Part shown: piece by piece, positions 24,740 to 42,104 of the stretch
How positions within the stretch are numbered: position 1 is the first letter of the stretch
Layout: the number at the start of each line of letters is the position of its first letter
NCBI GenBank assembly: GCA_031835245.1
Contig: JAVKOQ010000381.1
Coordinates: 2,501-46,157, forward strand
Direction of reading: 5' to 3'
DNA from: Balamuthia mandrillaris
Taxonomy: Eukaryota; Discosea; Longamoebia; Balamuthiidae
Length of the DNA stretch: 43,657 nt
Translations under genes and position numbers: made by a program
The notes under the pieces: generated by a model
Databases searched by the model: none
Seen by the model: only the letters and a program-made list of their open reading frames with translations
What the model was told of the DNA's origin: nothing

Positions 24740-25048
24740 AGTTGTTCGTTTATATTGTTCCCGTTTTTCTTTACAAAAAAAAATTACAGCAGTCCGAACA
24801 AACTCCAACCAAGAGTTTGCGTTCGTTCAAACGACCTATCATAAAGATATATTGAAGTGCAGGAGTAACGGGAGCATGACGGAGGAGCAGAGACGTTCAT
24901 TTCGGAACAACAGGAGGTTTTTGCTATTGGTTGGAATAATTAATTTAATCGTTTTTGGGAATTAAACCCTTAAAAAGGGAAAGTGCCGATTCATTTAGAA
25001 GTCACGTGGTCTAATTTCGTTATAACGACACAACCCTTGGACGACAGC

Positions 25049-25118
25049 GCGTCGGCGGTGATGTCGCTTGTTTTTAGCTTAGCTACCTTTGCAGCACCAG
25101 CAACATCACCGCCGACGC
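25049..25118. repeat. Perfect inverted repeat, possible stem-loop
   Basis: Arms GCGTCGGCGGTGATGT (25049-25064) and its exact complement (25103-25118), separated by 38 bases. The arms are GC-rich in a more AT-rich setting. It could be a paired regulatory site, a hairpin in a transcript or a relic of a small element; nothing in the sequence decides. Confidence 0.7.
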
Positions 25119-25435
25119 TCTCTCAATTCCGCTGAGTGCTGAAGGCGTCAGCCAAAGAGCGTAGAAACGATGGAAGAGAGAGAAGGAAAGGCTTGCGTAC
25201 TTTCATTTTCCGTGTGAACTTTTGTGGGTATATACTTTGGTTTGTCTGTTTGTAGGTTGACACCGGGGAAAAAGTTGAATGAGAGGGTAAGAAAAAAATG
25301 GAGCGAACGGTAACAAGTGAGACATCGAAAGACTACTCGGTCAAAGTCTTTATTTGTATTATTTCATTTAAATGAAAGGCATATATAGAAAAAATATAGG
25401 TCAGCCGGTCTCGGCTTAATAGCAAAAATGGTGTA

Positions 25436-25473
25436 GGGAGAGAGAGAGAGAGCGGGAGAGAGAGAGAGAGCGG

Positions 25474-25505
<32 letters not shown>

Positions 25506-25545
25506 GGGAGAGAGCGGGAGAGAGCGGGAGCGAGAGAAGGAGAAG
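25436..25545. repeat. (GA)n microsatellite with GCGGGAG interruptions
   Basis: About 110 bases of GAGAGA with recurring AGCGGGAGAG interruptions. Elsewhere in the window such tracts lie in introns with the CT strand as the transcript strand, so this one may mark a minus-strand untranslated intron, for example upstream of the Frizzled-like gene. Confidence 0.85.
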
Positions 25546-25744
25546 AAAAAACCTGGAGATAGGATGAGTGGATGTGAAGGTTGATGTTTCTTGCCAGGAT
25601 TTGCTGGGGATGTGTTGAAGTGGCCGCAAAACACAATTGTAACAAGGGGTCCTGTAGAAAAGGCGAACGACTGGTAATAAAACAGAAACAAATTTAATAA
25701 TTACAAAAGAAAGAAACACTATATTTCAAGAAGAAGAAAGAGCA

Positions 25745-27252
<1,508 letters not shown>

Positions 27253-27450
27253 ATATATTATTATCATATTCTTCAAAGCAAAAGACAAAAAAAATGAACA
27301 GAAATTGGGCCAATCAAAAATCAAACGGAAAGTAGTACCTATATTCCTATTGGTAGATCATATAAATCGAACATCCGATTAAAACAAAAACCAGATACGT
27401 GTCGTCATTATTGAATCCGAAAGATTAGAAAAAAAAGAAAAAAGAAAAAA
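27253..27450. other. Intergenic region between two F-box genes
   Basis: 198 bases, AT-rich, holding the 3' end of the first F-box gene and the promoter of the second. A TATAAAT motif lies near 27361, about 90 bases before the start codon at 27451. Confidence 0.45.
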
Positions 27451-30062
<2,612 letters not shown>

Positions 30063-30123
30063 AACCTCAGCTCTTCTCTTTCTTCTTGTGTATGATAGGT
30101 TTTTTTCTTTATTTTATTTTTCC

Positions 30124-30260
30124 TCAATCGGAGGAAGGAGGCTCGACAGTTGGTTCAATAGAGTTCTCTTTGGCAAACATGAACGTAACTGCATTTTGCT
30201 GTGCATTTACCAACATGTCATCCTGATAAACAAAACAGAAAGAGGGTGAGCACGGAACGG

Positions 30261-30300
<40 letters not shown>

Positions 30301-32052
30301 GAGAGAGGAAGAGAGAGGAAGAGAGAGTAAAAGATTAACCTGTGCTTCAGCGACGGTAGAAAAGTGAGACCAACCATCGAGCTCTTTGCCGGTGAGCTTC
30401 TTCTTTTTGGCCTTTCTTACCAATCCTGTGTATTCTTCCTCCTCCTCTTCATCAAAGTAATCTTCTTCGATTTCAATTTCATCCTCTTCCTCCTCTTCTT
30501 CCTCTCCATTTGTTGAAGAGGAAGAACCTGCTGAAGAAGAAGATGAAGCAGCTGCACAGTGACAGTTGAGTAAATCGTGAGTATCACAAGGAGTATCTAA
30601 ACGAAGACGAAAGAGGTCGCGAAGTTCTGCCAACGTGAATTGAGGTTTGCTTTGTTGTTGTGACTTTTGCTTGGCGTCCACAACACTGGCGGAGAGGGCT
30701 TGTTTGGTGATTTGTCGTTGATAGATTTTCTCTTCTATCGTCCCTGTTCTGTTGTTTGTTTTGTGGGGTGCTGGTAAGTAAGGAAGAGAAGATAATGGAG
30801 AGCATGAACACAAGAGAAAAGCATACGATAACATTCGGTAGATGTAAACTTGTTTCTTTTGACCGTCACGATGTACTCTGTTTGTTATGAAGAGGGAAAC
30901 AAGTCAAGTCGGTTCCATAATAAAGAAACAAAAATATATTTGAAAAGAAGAATAACACTAAGAAACAGTACCTTGCCATGGCTTGTAAATCGCAAGCAGG
31001 ATTCCAATCCGGGTCAAAGAGAACCAACCGATTGGCTCCTATCAGATTCAACCCAACGCCACCTGCTTTCGAAGACAGCAAAAAGATAACTGCCCACAAA
31101 GAACAACAAACAAAAACAAGCAACAAAACATAAAGTTAGAGAGAAGAGAAAAGTGATAAGAGAGACGAGAGAAGGGAGAAGGGAGAATAGAGAAGAGAGG
31201 AGATAACAAGAAACAATTAGAACAACGAACATTCGGAAGCATGAGGTGCATTGAACTGATCAACGAGTGCTTGTCTTTGTCTCACGGCAGTGCTTCCATC
31301 CAATTGAAAGTATCCCCAGCTCCTAAACAACGGTACCAAAAGGTTAACAGACGGAAAACAAAAGAAGAAAAACCACAGTTAGACGAACCGTAAACGACAG
31401 AGACGAGCTAAAACTTCGAGAGTTTGCGTGTAGTTAGAGACGATGACCACTTTGTCTTTGCTCTTCTTGCGAATTTCTTTCAGAAGAGCATCCAGTAATA
31501 ACATTTTGCCAGAAAGGGAAGTCTGAACGTCGTTTGGAGAGAAGTTCGAAGGAAACGCCTCTTTTACAGCTGCATATTGTTCCGGATGTTTCTGTTAACA
31601 TAAACAGAAAACGTTAAAAGATTAAAACGAAAAGCATTAAAAAAAGACAAGAAAAAGAAGAGCAAGAAGAGGAATACATACTTTACAGAGGTGATGAACG
31701 AGAAGAGGATGGTTACAAAGCTTCTTCAAGGTGGTAATGCAGGAGAGAGCATCTTTGTTTTCAGAGCTAGATTCCATCTTTTCACGAACGATGATCCGGT
31801 AAAGTGCCATTTGTAACGGAGACAATTTGCAAAATATCGTATATTCAGCTGAGTGAACAGATAGTAAAAGGATTGTTCAGTAAACAGATAGTAAAAGAAA
31901 TCAAAAAAAAGCAGTGAGAGAGAACTAACTCTTTGGAGGAAGATATTTGTTCAGAATTTCTGCTGTTCGTCGCAAAATAAAGCCGCTCGTCAATTGAGAA
32001 AGCTAAAAAGTGAAATCATTTGGGTCAAAATATATGTTAGCAAGAGAGAGAC

Positions 32053-32087
<35 letters not shown>

Positions 32088-32444
32088 AAAAACCATTTGT
32101 GATCTAGATTGGCCAAGTTCCTGATGAGAGGGAAAGAGAATTTGAATTTGAACGGAGAATAGTTATTTGTTAGAAAAAAAAACTAAAACGAGAGTTACTT
32201 TTTCTTCTTTTGTAGCTTGAGGTTGTCTGCCAGCCATTATAGGTTCTTCAAAGACTTTCTTAAACTTTTCTCTGGAACCTTTGTTTACAGGTCAACGACG
32301 AGAACGAAGGAGAATGAAGAAAGAAGTCAAGGTACCAAGAATACCAGGATTTACAAAGTCAATCATGGAAAAGAACTCTTCCAAGTCATTCTTTCAATAT
32401 TACAAAATGTTAGAAAATTGGATAGGAGAAAGAGAGTAAGACAG

Positions 32445-32480
<36 letters not shown>

Positions 32481-33304
32481 TTGAATAGGAGTTCCTGATA
32501 GAATGATTTTGCGTTTAGTGGGCAGCTCTGCAAGAGTTTGTGTGGTTTTTATTTGCGAGTTCTTCAATCGATGCCCTTCATCACAAATGATAAGATCTAA
32601 TCCAGTTGTAGCCTTCAAAACATCTAAATATAGCGAGACAAAAGGTAAGCGAAAGAAGAACAAAGAAGGATGAGGAAACAAGAAGCAGAAGAACAAAGAA
32701 GAAGCAGAAGAAACCTATGTTGCGAATGACTTGGGTATAGGAAATGATGAGAAGATCGACATTTGACTTCTTGAAGGAAGTAACGCTGCTCTCTGCGGAT
32801 ACTTTGTTGTTTTCTCCAACTGCTATCAGCGAGATTTTGTCAGGACCAAGCCACTTTACAACTTCATTCGCCCAATTCTTTTTTTTTGTTTCAATGAAAC
32901 AACAATGTTCGTGTTAGTTTAAAACGACATGAAGAAAATATCAAGAATAAATGGAGCAAAAAGAAAGGATAACAAAGAGAAGAAACCAGAAAGTACAAAC
33001 CTTGACAAGAGAACTGGGAGCCACAATCATAGCTTTGGGTACTGTGGGAGAACCATTGACGCCTTGTCGGAGTACCGTCCACAGAAGGGTAACTGATTGA
33101 AGAGTCTTTCCCAAACCCCTATTTATTTCGAAACGTTAGCCAGAAAACAAGATGAACAAAACAGTTTGCAAAATCAGCAAAACGCACATTTCATCGGCTA
33201 GGATAGCTCCATTTCCTTTGAAGCCGCCATTACCAGTGATACAATCATAAAGAAACTTGACTCCAATTCGCTTTCATGCACAAACAAAAATGAGGGCGAG
33301 TGCG

Positions 33305-33349
<45 letters not shown>

Positions 33350-33458
33350 AGAGAGAGAGAAACCTGATGAGGCCGAAGAATGTTCCCCAGTTTTGGATCC
33401 ACCACAACTGCTTTCATTCTGTTTCGTTGAATGTGAGTGTTCACTCAAAGCAAAATGG

Positions 33459-33492
<34 letters not shown>

Positions 33493-35206
33493 AACACGAT
33501 TGACCAACAAAGTTTTAACAGAAGCAAAGTAATAGTATAAGGGAAACATACGTGCTCAGCTCAGCAGCAGGCTTGAACAGGACCACAGCATTAGCTGCGT
33601 TCGGATCGTGATAATGACATTCAGGGCGGCGCGGGCCTTGTTCCGTGGTGTCGTCCTTAGAACGAGGAGGCTGGTAGTTTCCTTTTCGCATGTTTCTTTT
33701 ACTTGCTGCTAACCGAAAGCTTATTTTTTTTTTTTTTTTTTGATAAATAGCAACCTTCAGTTAATGAGTTGAAAAGCAAAGAGAAACAAGGAGAGAGGAG
33801 AGAGAGAGAGAGAGAGAGAGAAGCGAAGAGCAGGAAAAGAAGCAAACCGAGGTCCATTGCCAATTGTAGTTTTCTTCAGGAGGGAAGAGGCCGAAGTGGA
33901 ACTAGAAGTAGCGGAGGAGGCAGCTTCTAACTCTTTGGCTTTCTCTCGAATTTGTTGCAGCTGTCCTGCCATTTGCAAGAAAAACGTTCCATCTAAAAAG
34001 TCTTTCTCCGGAATGATCTCCACCAACTTGGAGTGCAATGGAACAAACAATCAGAAGAGAAGAGAGGAGCAAGAAGAAAGCATAAGAACGAAAAAAGAAT
34101 AAACAGAAACGAAGCTGAAGACAAGAACAGACAGGAGCACCAACCTGAACGCTCTTCGAACCAACTTTAAAGGTATGTCCCGGTTGCAACGCCAAGCTCA
34201 CCTCTTGCTTTCCTTTCACCATCACCACCACATCCTTTTCCTTCTCTTCATCCTCTTCTGGCTCTTCCTCTTCTTCCGCATCTCCTTCTCCTTCCCGTCC
34301 TTCTCCTTCTCCTTCCTCTTCGTCCATTCTGCTGCGTCTCTCTCCTTCATTTTTGCTTTTCTGCTTCTGCTTCGAACGTAGCCGAGAAGAAGCGATCGAC
34401 TTTCTCACCAACGCGCAAGCGTACAGCACCTTGCCATTCATGTTCATCACCGTCAACTTGTTCCACTCCTCCACCACACATCCCTCTATCACCACCGTCG
34501 TCGCTTCGGTCGTCGTTGTCGTCGCGGTCGTGGCTGCTGCTGTCTTCTTCTTTTCTTCCTCTTCTCCTCCTCTTCCCTTTCGTTTGCGAGCCTGGGGTGG
34601 CTTTTCCGGTTTGGTGGTGATGAGGGCAGCAAAGTGACGGGAGATAAAGTCCTTGCGAAGATAGTACTCCTCCGCCGGGGTCAATGCCGGAGGCCCATTG
34701 CTGCTGCTGTTGTTGTTGCTGTTTGTGGAGGAGGACGAGGACGACGAGGACGACGAAGACGAAGAAGTTTTGGTCTTGGTCTTGGACTTGCCTGCGGAGG
34801 CAGCAGCGTTGTTGTTGCTGCTTTCGGTAGAGCGACGTTTTCTGGGAGGCTTACTGGAAGAAGAGGTTTTGGGTTGTGCGGAGCGCTTCCGCTTGTTGGA
34901 ATTCGCTTCTTGATACTCCTCGTCGTCGTCTTCTTCTTCCGCTTCTTCTTCTTCTTCCGCTCGTTTCTTTGTGGGAGCGCGTTTTGAGGAGGGTGCGGAT
35001 GCGGTCTTGGGTGGCGCGTCGACGACCACGACGACTTCCCCCTCCTCTTCTTCGGAAGGAGCAAAGGAACCGTCCGCCTGTTCTTCGTCCATTTCGGCTT
35101 CCTCTTCCTCCTCTTCTTCTTCCTCTTCTCCGGCCAGGTCGATGGTTACGAGTTCTTTGCCTTTGTCGCGAGAAGAGGACCGGTTGTTTCTCCCATTGCT
35201 GCTCAT
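30124..35206 (-). CDS. RAD54B: RAD54B/Rdh54-type SNF2 DNA translocase
   Basis: Nineteen exons on the minus strand, phases all consistent, 1106 residues: 35206-34145, 34026-33848, 33695-33552, 33418-33364, 33270-33188, 33118-33001, 32877-32715, 32623-32481, 32390-32336, 32278-32199, 32120-32094, 32002-31930, 31848-31682, 31591-31389, 31322-31231, 31089-30972, 30877-30827, 30748-30340, 30222-30124. Exon 1 is an acidic, Lys- and Ser-rich disordered region of 354 residues. The SNF2 motifs follow: LRPHQ, ADEMGLGKTLQ (motif I), CDEGHRLKN (motif II), SGTPIQN (III), [19 protein letters not shown] (V) and DPDWNPA (VI region). [23 protein letters not shown] and CDTHDLLNC fit RAD54B better than RAD54. 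Its role is homologous recombination with RAD51/DMC1 in the nucleus. It converges on the F-box/TKB gene with a 61-bp gap. Start 35206 is chosen; an in-frame codon at 35284 is possible. Confidence 0.93.
32094..32120 (-). other. 27-nt microexon of RAD54B
   Basis: Encodes nine residues (ELGQSRSQM) between CATCAG and a GTTTTT donor. The matching stretch of animal RAD54B (a conserved ELGERRAAEL-like segment) is needed to join exons 10 and 12, and both phases are zero. Confidence 0.8.
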
Positions 35207-35797
35207 CTTCTTTCCTTTCTCCTTTTGTTTTTTTTTCTCTGTTCTCTTTTTTTTGCTTTCAGTTTTGTTTTTGTTTTTTTTCAAATTATTTTTCTTGGAA
35301 GAATTTCAGAAAAAACAGTTTTAACCAATCGGGTTTCATAGCACGAATCTGATAACCAACCAAAAATCAAAAACGGACAAATAAAAAAAAAAGGGGCTGG
35401 GCAGGAAAAAAGAATTGGCAGAAGAGAACTGAGAGGTATACAATTCGTACTTTTTTTTTTTGTGTGTGTGGTTTGGGGTTGCTCTCAGTACAAATTACCA
35501 CTACTACTGCATGGTGGAGAGGATGCGACGGCAGAAGAGCGAAATAATACTGGATTATGGGAATGTGAAGAGAGACTTGGGTCGGTGGTGCAGGATTGAA
35601 GAGCCTGAAACGAAATACAAAGATAAGGTGGAGAGAAGAAAACGAGAGAGGAGAGAGAGAGAGAGAAGAAAGCTAAACAAAGAGCAAAGGAGAACAAGAA
35701 GAGTGAACAGAGAAAACGAAATAGGGTTTTTAAGTTATTCAACTATTATTATTCAACATAGGGATTTTGATACACACAAAACTACATGACCATTCGC
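35207..35797. other. Intergenic region between actin and RAD54B
   Basis: About 590 bases downstream of actin and upstream of RAD54B, both on the minus strand. It holds homopolymer A and T runs and a purine tract near 35630-35705 (CT on the transcript strand). An open frame on the plus strand is low-complexity and has no family match. It must hold the RAD54B promoter; no box stands out. Confidence 0.5.
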
Positions 35798-37129
<1,332 letters not shown>

Positions 37130-37408
37130 GCGGCAGAAATTTCATCCTGCGAGACCTTCCTTATTGAGTGTTGCCCCTCCCAGGCAACCGCTCCCCCTCA
37201 AAACGTCCAGCCCTTCTCCTTTTCTTTTGCCCAACTTTTTCTTCCGCCAAACAATACAGTCGACACAAATTTCTCGCTGACGTAATGTGAGAAGAAAGGC
37301 AGAAAAAAAAAAAAGCGTAGCGGGGGCTTGCCCCTTTCTTTCTTCTTTCTTTCTTTCTTTCCCCTCTGACAAAGAGAGAGAAGGAAAAAAAAAAAACACA
37401 CACACACA

Positions 37409-37918
37409 ATGGTGCTCACCAGCGGGTTGGACAGGAGCCAGGTGGAGCGGGCGGTGCGCGCCCTCTTCCAGCACTTGGAGGAGGCCAAAAAGAAACAAAA
37501 AAAGTCGGCCCTCCTGGATGAGGTGGACACGATCTCGCTCATTGTCGCGCTGAAGCGAATCCCCGGCAAGCCCCCACGCAAGCCGGTGCCTATGTACGTT
37601 TTGTTTTTTGTGCGTGCATTTTTTTTTCAGTGTCGTTGTCACTCTGGTCTTCTCGCCTCATTATTAATTATCTTTGATTTTTTTCATCCCACTCCATGGT
37701 AGAGCCATTCCACACACACTCCATCGCTCCTCCGAGATCTGCGTTTTCACCAAAGATCCGCAAGAGGAATACAAAAAACTGTTTTTCGAGGACAAACCCT
37801 GCGACGGAGTCAAAAAGGTTTTTTTTTTGCTTTTAAAAACAAAATCTTCTCCCTCGATTCTACCTCTCTTCTCTTTCTTTCTTCCGATTTTATTTGCGTC
37901 ACTTCAACAAGAAACTTA

Positions 37919-37974
<56 letters not shown>

Positions 37975-39380
37975 AAAAAAGGTGATAAGTTTCACAAAGT
38001 TGAGGAACAACTACAACACCTATGAGGCCAAGCGCAAGCTCGCCGGCAGTTACGACCTGTTCCTCACGGACGACCGCATTCTGCCTCTGCTTGCTCGCAA
38101 ATTGACGAAAGCCTTTTTCGTCAAGAAAAAGTAAGTTGGTTTCCTTCTTTCTCTTTCTTCTTCTCCTCTGTGAAGGATGAACTGTGTGTATATGTCTGTG
38201 TCAACTCCGATTAAAACATGAGCGGAGAAATTGGTTTCTGAGCTGTTTCTTTCTTTCTTTTGCTTTATTGTACAAAGATGATCGTTTGCTTATGCGCTTT
38301 GTTTTTCTTCCCTCTCTGCACAGACACCCCATTCCTGTCAACTTAAAGGCGAAGAATTTGCCACAAGAGATTGCAAAGGCACGAGACGCTACCTATCTCT
38401 TTCTTAACACCGGCCCTTCCTTGTACGTCGTTTCCCCCTCCTCCTTTTCCTTTTCCTCGCTGCTCTATTCTCCTCTCTTTTCTCTTTGCCTCCTCTTTGA
38501 ATGATGAAAACAACCAAATATTCGTTTCAACTCCGTCCGATTACAACGTGAGACGAGAAATTGTTTTTCTGATCTCTTTTGTTTCTCCTTTCGTTCTGTT
38601 TCTTAATTTTCTTCTCCTTTCTTTTCTTTTTTCTAAGCTAACTCTTCATTTCGTTTAACATGAAACAGCTCTGTGAAGATAGCCACCACAGAGTTTACTG
38701 TGGACGAGGCGGTGGATAACATCATGGAAGGATTGGAGAACATCGCCGCCAAGATCCCCAAAAAATGGAAGAACGTGCAGGCCGTCAACCTCAAAGCCAC
38801 CAACACCATCGCCCTCCCCATTTATAACTCCCTGCCAGATATGGCGTTGGAAGTTAAGGGAGCAGTGAAACCACAACGAAAGGCAAAGGGAAAAGCAAAA
38901 CCAGCAACAGGAGCAGAGGAAGATGCTGATGACTATAACGAGGAGGAAGATGAGGATTACGAGGATGATGGAGCGGAGGAAGACGATGAAAATGAAAATG
39001 ACGGAGAGGCAGAGGAGGATGAAGAAGCGGAAGAAGAGAAAGAGAAGAAGAGCGAGAAGAAGACCAAGCAAACGAGTGGAGGAGCAACACCATCGCCAAA
39101 GAAGAAACCGCAACAAAACCAGCCACAACAACAAAAAGCAAAAGAGACCACAAAGAAAGAGGAAGCAAAGACGAACACCACCAGCACCAACGGAACCAAG
39201 AAGCAGGTATTGCCGCAAGGTTTGAAGAAGCAGCAACAACAAAGCCCCCAAAAACAACAACCAAAGAAGACGACGACAACAGCTTCTCCCAACAACAACA
39301 ACATTAGCAAGAAGATAACGAAGAAAAAACCACAGAAACAACAGCAGCAACAACCAAGAAAAAAAACAGCAAAGAAATAA
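37409..39380 (+). CDS. Ribosomal L1-domain nucleolar protein (RSL1D1/Cic1/Utp30-like)
   Basis: Five exons: 37409-37593, 37703-37817, 37982-38130, 38324-38422, 38669-39380, phases consistent, 419 residues. The N-terminal 260 residues are a ribosomal L1 fold: a helix with SQVERAVRALFQHL, strand segment ISLIVALKRIP, the region RSSEICVFTKDP, then DLFLTDDRILPLL, the HPIPVNLK segment and a final VKIATTEFTVDEAVDNI with WKNVQAVNLKAT. The C-terminal 150 residues alternate acidic clusters with Lys/Gln/Asn-rich stretches (PKKKPQQNQPQQQK), as in nucleolar RSL1D1-type proteins. The family works in pre-rRNA processing and 60S or 40S assembly. It is not uL1 itself, which lacks this tail. It diverges from actin across a 496-bp region. 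Confidence 0.88.
37818..37981 (+). repeat. Intron with (CT)n tract in the L1-domain gene
   Basis: Intron 2 of the L1-domain gene. It contains about 50 bases of CT repeats (37919-37973) ending just before an AAAAAAG acceptor. Confidence 0.85.
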
Positions 39381-39443
39381 AAGGAATTCGTTTGCAAAAG
39401 TAGTTTCGTTTTCTGTTTAGAAGGAAGGAGAGAAAGAAGTTAG

Positions 39444-40107
39444 CTACAAGTCGGATAACCAATTCTTATCCGGAGAGTCCTTCCAGTGGGGCGGCCACGT
39501 CTTTTGGATGGAGGGTCGTTGCTTGTGGGCGAGGTAGTAGGCGTGCAGCGCGGGGAAGCTCTTCTCAAAGTTGAAGCCGTAGCGGACCATCAGAGCCACG
39601 AAGGGATAGAAGGAAGCGTCCGCCAAGGAGAAGCTCTCGCCGTTCAAAAAGACTGGTCGCTGTTGTTCTTCTAGGTATAGGAAGGAAACCACAACGAAGG
39701 AAAAATGGAAAAAAGAACACACGACGGTGAGTGAGAAGGAAGAAGGAAGCAGGACAAAGAAGAGGAATCAAGAAACAGATGATGGAGGAGATCATAGAAA
39801 GAGAAAGAACAGCAACGCAAGACAGAAGAGAGATAAAGAAGAAATGTTACCAGAAGAAGAAGAAGCGGCCGCTTTTTTGAGATACTCTTCCCAGAAGGCA
39901 TACTCTTGGTGGATGACTTTGCTGGCGGCCGCGATGTCCTCGGCGGAGAGCTCGGAGGAGGAGCCTTCCGTGTCGGTTTGCTGTTGGCGCGCTTTGGTCA
40001 CCGCTCGGACGTGTTCCTCCTGATAGACCGAACCCAAGTAAGAGCACTCTGCCATACGAGTGTAGGTCTTGGCCCTATAGTGTTTTGTTTGCGACAAAAC
40101 GAAAGAC

Positions 40108-40161
<54 letters not shown>

Positions 40162-40741
40162 AAGAGAGGAGCAGAGAAGATGTACGAGAGAGTAAGAGGG
40201 AGAAAGGAGAGAAAAGAGAGAGAAAGGGAAGCAAAGAAGAAAAAAAAAGTAGAAAAACAGAGGAAGAGAGCAGCAGCAGCATCAGAGTGAGAGCAGGGCA
40301 GCATCAGAGAGAGAGGAGCAGAGAGGGAATAAGAAAAAGAGATGGGATTGAGTGACCAAAGGAAAAAAAAAAAAGATGAGAAAAACGTAGCGACTAAAAA
40401 CAAAAAGAAAAAGCAAAAACGTACAAAGTTTCAGTGGCGGACGGCAACAAAGGATGAGCGGGATAAGTGGCCTCGAGGTAGTGCAGGATGGCCTGGGACT
40501 CGTAGAGCACGACGGGGCCGTCGGTGAGGACCGGCACTTTGCCGCGGGGGTTCATGGCGAGGTAGTCCGGCCGCTTGTGCTCCCCCTCGCTGAAGGAGAG
40601 GAGCTTGTCCTGGTAGGGGAGGCCCTTCTCCTCCGCCGCGATGAGGCATGCCCAGGCGTAGGGACTGCCGGAGCCCCAGTGGATGGTGAGCGCGCTGGAA
40701 GAAGAGGAAGAGGAAGAAGCACTAGGCTCTTGTGCCGCCAT
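39444..40741 (-). CDS. Glutathione S-transferase-fold protein
   Basis: Three exons on the minus strand: 40741-40425, 40074-39851, 39670-39444, phases consistent, 255 residues. After a Ser-rich leader the thioredoxin-like half runs from IHWGSGSPYAW, where the Ser-Pro-Tyr segment sits at the usual catalytic turn, through MNPRGKVPVL with its cis-Pro, to the glutathione-binding YESQAI. The helical half carries the N-capping motif SLADASFYPF. This layout is that of cytosolic GSTs; the class is not clear and activity is inferred. Intron 1 carries a long GA tract (CT on the transcript). It is head-to-head with the ribonucleotide reductase gene, 303 bp away, and converges on the L1-domain gene with a 63-bp gap. 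Confidence 0.88.
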
Positions 40742-41044
40742 TGTTGGATAGGATGCGTTCTCTTTTCTTTTTATTATTTTTATTTTTCTTTATTTATTTT
40801 TTAACGAAATTTAAATTCGCCGTTCGGGGAATTAGAAATCACCGACATGGATAATTATGGTAATATGATGATGTCATAGTATGTTGATCCGATTGGTTTA
40901 TCGGCGAATTTAAAGTTGTGATCTAGATCAAAAGTCTGCAACAATTGTGCAGAAATACTTCTATAAATTTAGGTTTTTCGAGGAAATCAAAAAAATTCGT
41001 TCATTTTTTTTCTTTGTAGAACGAAGAAAAGTAGTGGAAACGAA
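40742..41044. promoter_or_regulatory. Divergent promoter region, GST / ribonucleotide reductase
   Basis: 303 AT-rich bases between the two start codons. A CTATAAAT motif at 40961-40968 lies about 77 bases before the reductase start and is the best TATA candidate. On the GST side there are only AT runs. Confidence 0.55.
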
Positions 41045-42057
41045 ATGATGAGGAGAAGCTTCTCTGTGGCGGCTGCTGGCGCTCCTTCCTCCACCTCCGC
41101 TGTGGAAGGGGGCGCTCGTCTTGTTGGTGGGACAGCCAGGCTGCACACCTCCACTACTGCCAACTCAGGCTCGTTGTGGGTGAACTTTTCCCTGGTGGGC
41201 CGACCACGCCACCTTTCTACCGCGAATAATAATAATGCTTGGAGTAGCGGCACTACCAGGAGATGGTCCGCCGTGGCCACGAGTAGCAGCGACCCTTACC
41301 CACTCAATCTGTTACACCGCATCGACTCACACTCTTCCTCTTCTTCTTCTCGCTCGCCTCTTCTTCGTCTCCGGCACTACTCTTCCTCTTCCGCTTCTTC
41401 CGCTTCTTCTTCCTCTACCTCTTCTTCGTCGAGCAGCACCACTACGGCCCCCACCTCGTTTGTGGAGAAGCCCCCAGGCCAACCGGCGTTCAAGCTCAGC
41501 AAGCACTTTGTGAGCAAGTTCAAGGACCAGGCGCCCCCTTTCGGGTTTAACGGCCTGGGCGAGTTTGTCTATCGCCGCACTTACTCCCGGCTGAAACCCA
41601 ACGGCAAAAAAGAAGAATGGTGCGCCTTCTCTCCTTGTTTTTTTTCTCTCTCTCCGTCTTTTGTTGTTTGTTCCTCTTTCATCACGCTTTTTGTCGCTTT
41701 TTTTCTTTGCTTTCTTTGCCCTTTGTCTTCTTCTTGTTCTGCTCCTCCTGCTACTCCCCCTCTCTGCTTTGGTGTGACGGACCCGAACGCAAACAAACTT
41801 ACAACAACCAACCAGGTATGAGACGGTGGAAAGAGTGGTTAATGGCACGTACAACATGCAAAAGCGATGGATCGAGTCTCACCAGCTCGGCTGGAATGCT
41901 TGGATGGCCCAAAAGAGCGCCCAAGAGATGTTCACTCGCATTTTTGAGATGAAGTTTCTTCCTCCTGGTAGAGGTACTCGTTTTCATGTCTCGTCTTTTT
42001 ACGTCGCTCTTTGTTCTCTTCCCTTTGTTCTTTGCTCTCCCCATTCTCTGTGCGCTC

Positions 42058-42104
<47 letters not shown>

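Larger units (their letters stand above)
24740..25744. other. 1-kb divergent intergenic region
   Basis: Lies between the Frizzled-like gene (-) and the F-box/zinc gene (+), so it should carry both promoters. It contains a CACGTG palindrome near 25014, a perfect 16-bp inverted repeat (arms 25049-25064 and 25103-25118) and a GA-rich microsatellite at about 25436-25545. Open frames across the GA tract are repeat translations. No protein or known RNA gene is supported. Confidence 0.5.

Noticed and set aside
25333-25719. Minus-strand frame with Ser/Leu repeats
   Set aside because: Mostly translation of the GA microsatellite; the non-repeat part shows no family features, although a non-coding transcript is possible.
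34353-35352. Plus-strand open frames opposite RAD54B exon 1
   Set aside because: They are antisense shadows of the acidic/Ser-rich coding exon and show no family features.
38655-39397. Minus-strand Leu/Cys-rich open frames
   Set aside because: Antisense of the Lys/Gln-rich tail of the L1-domain protein.
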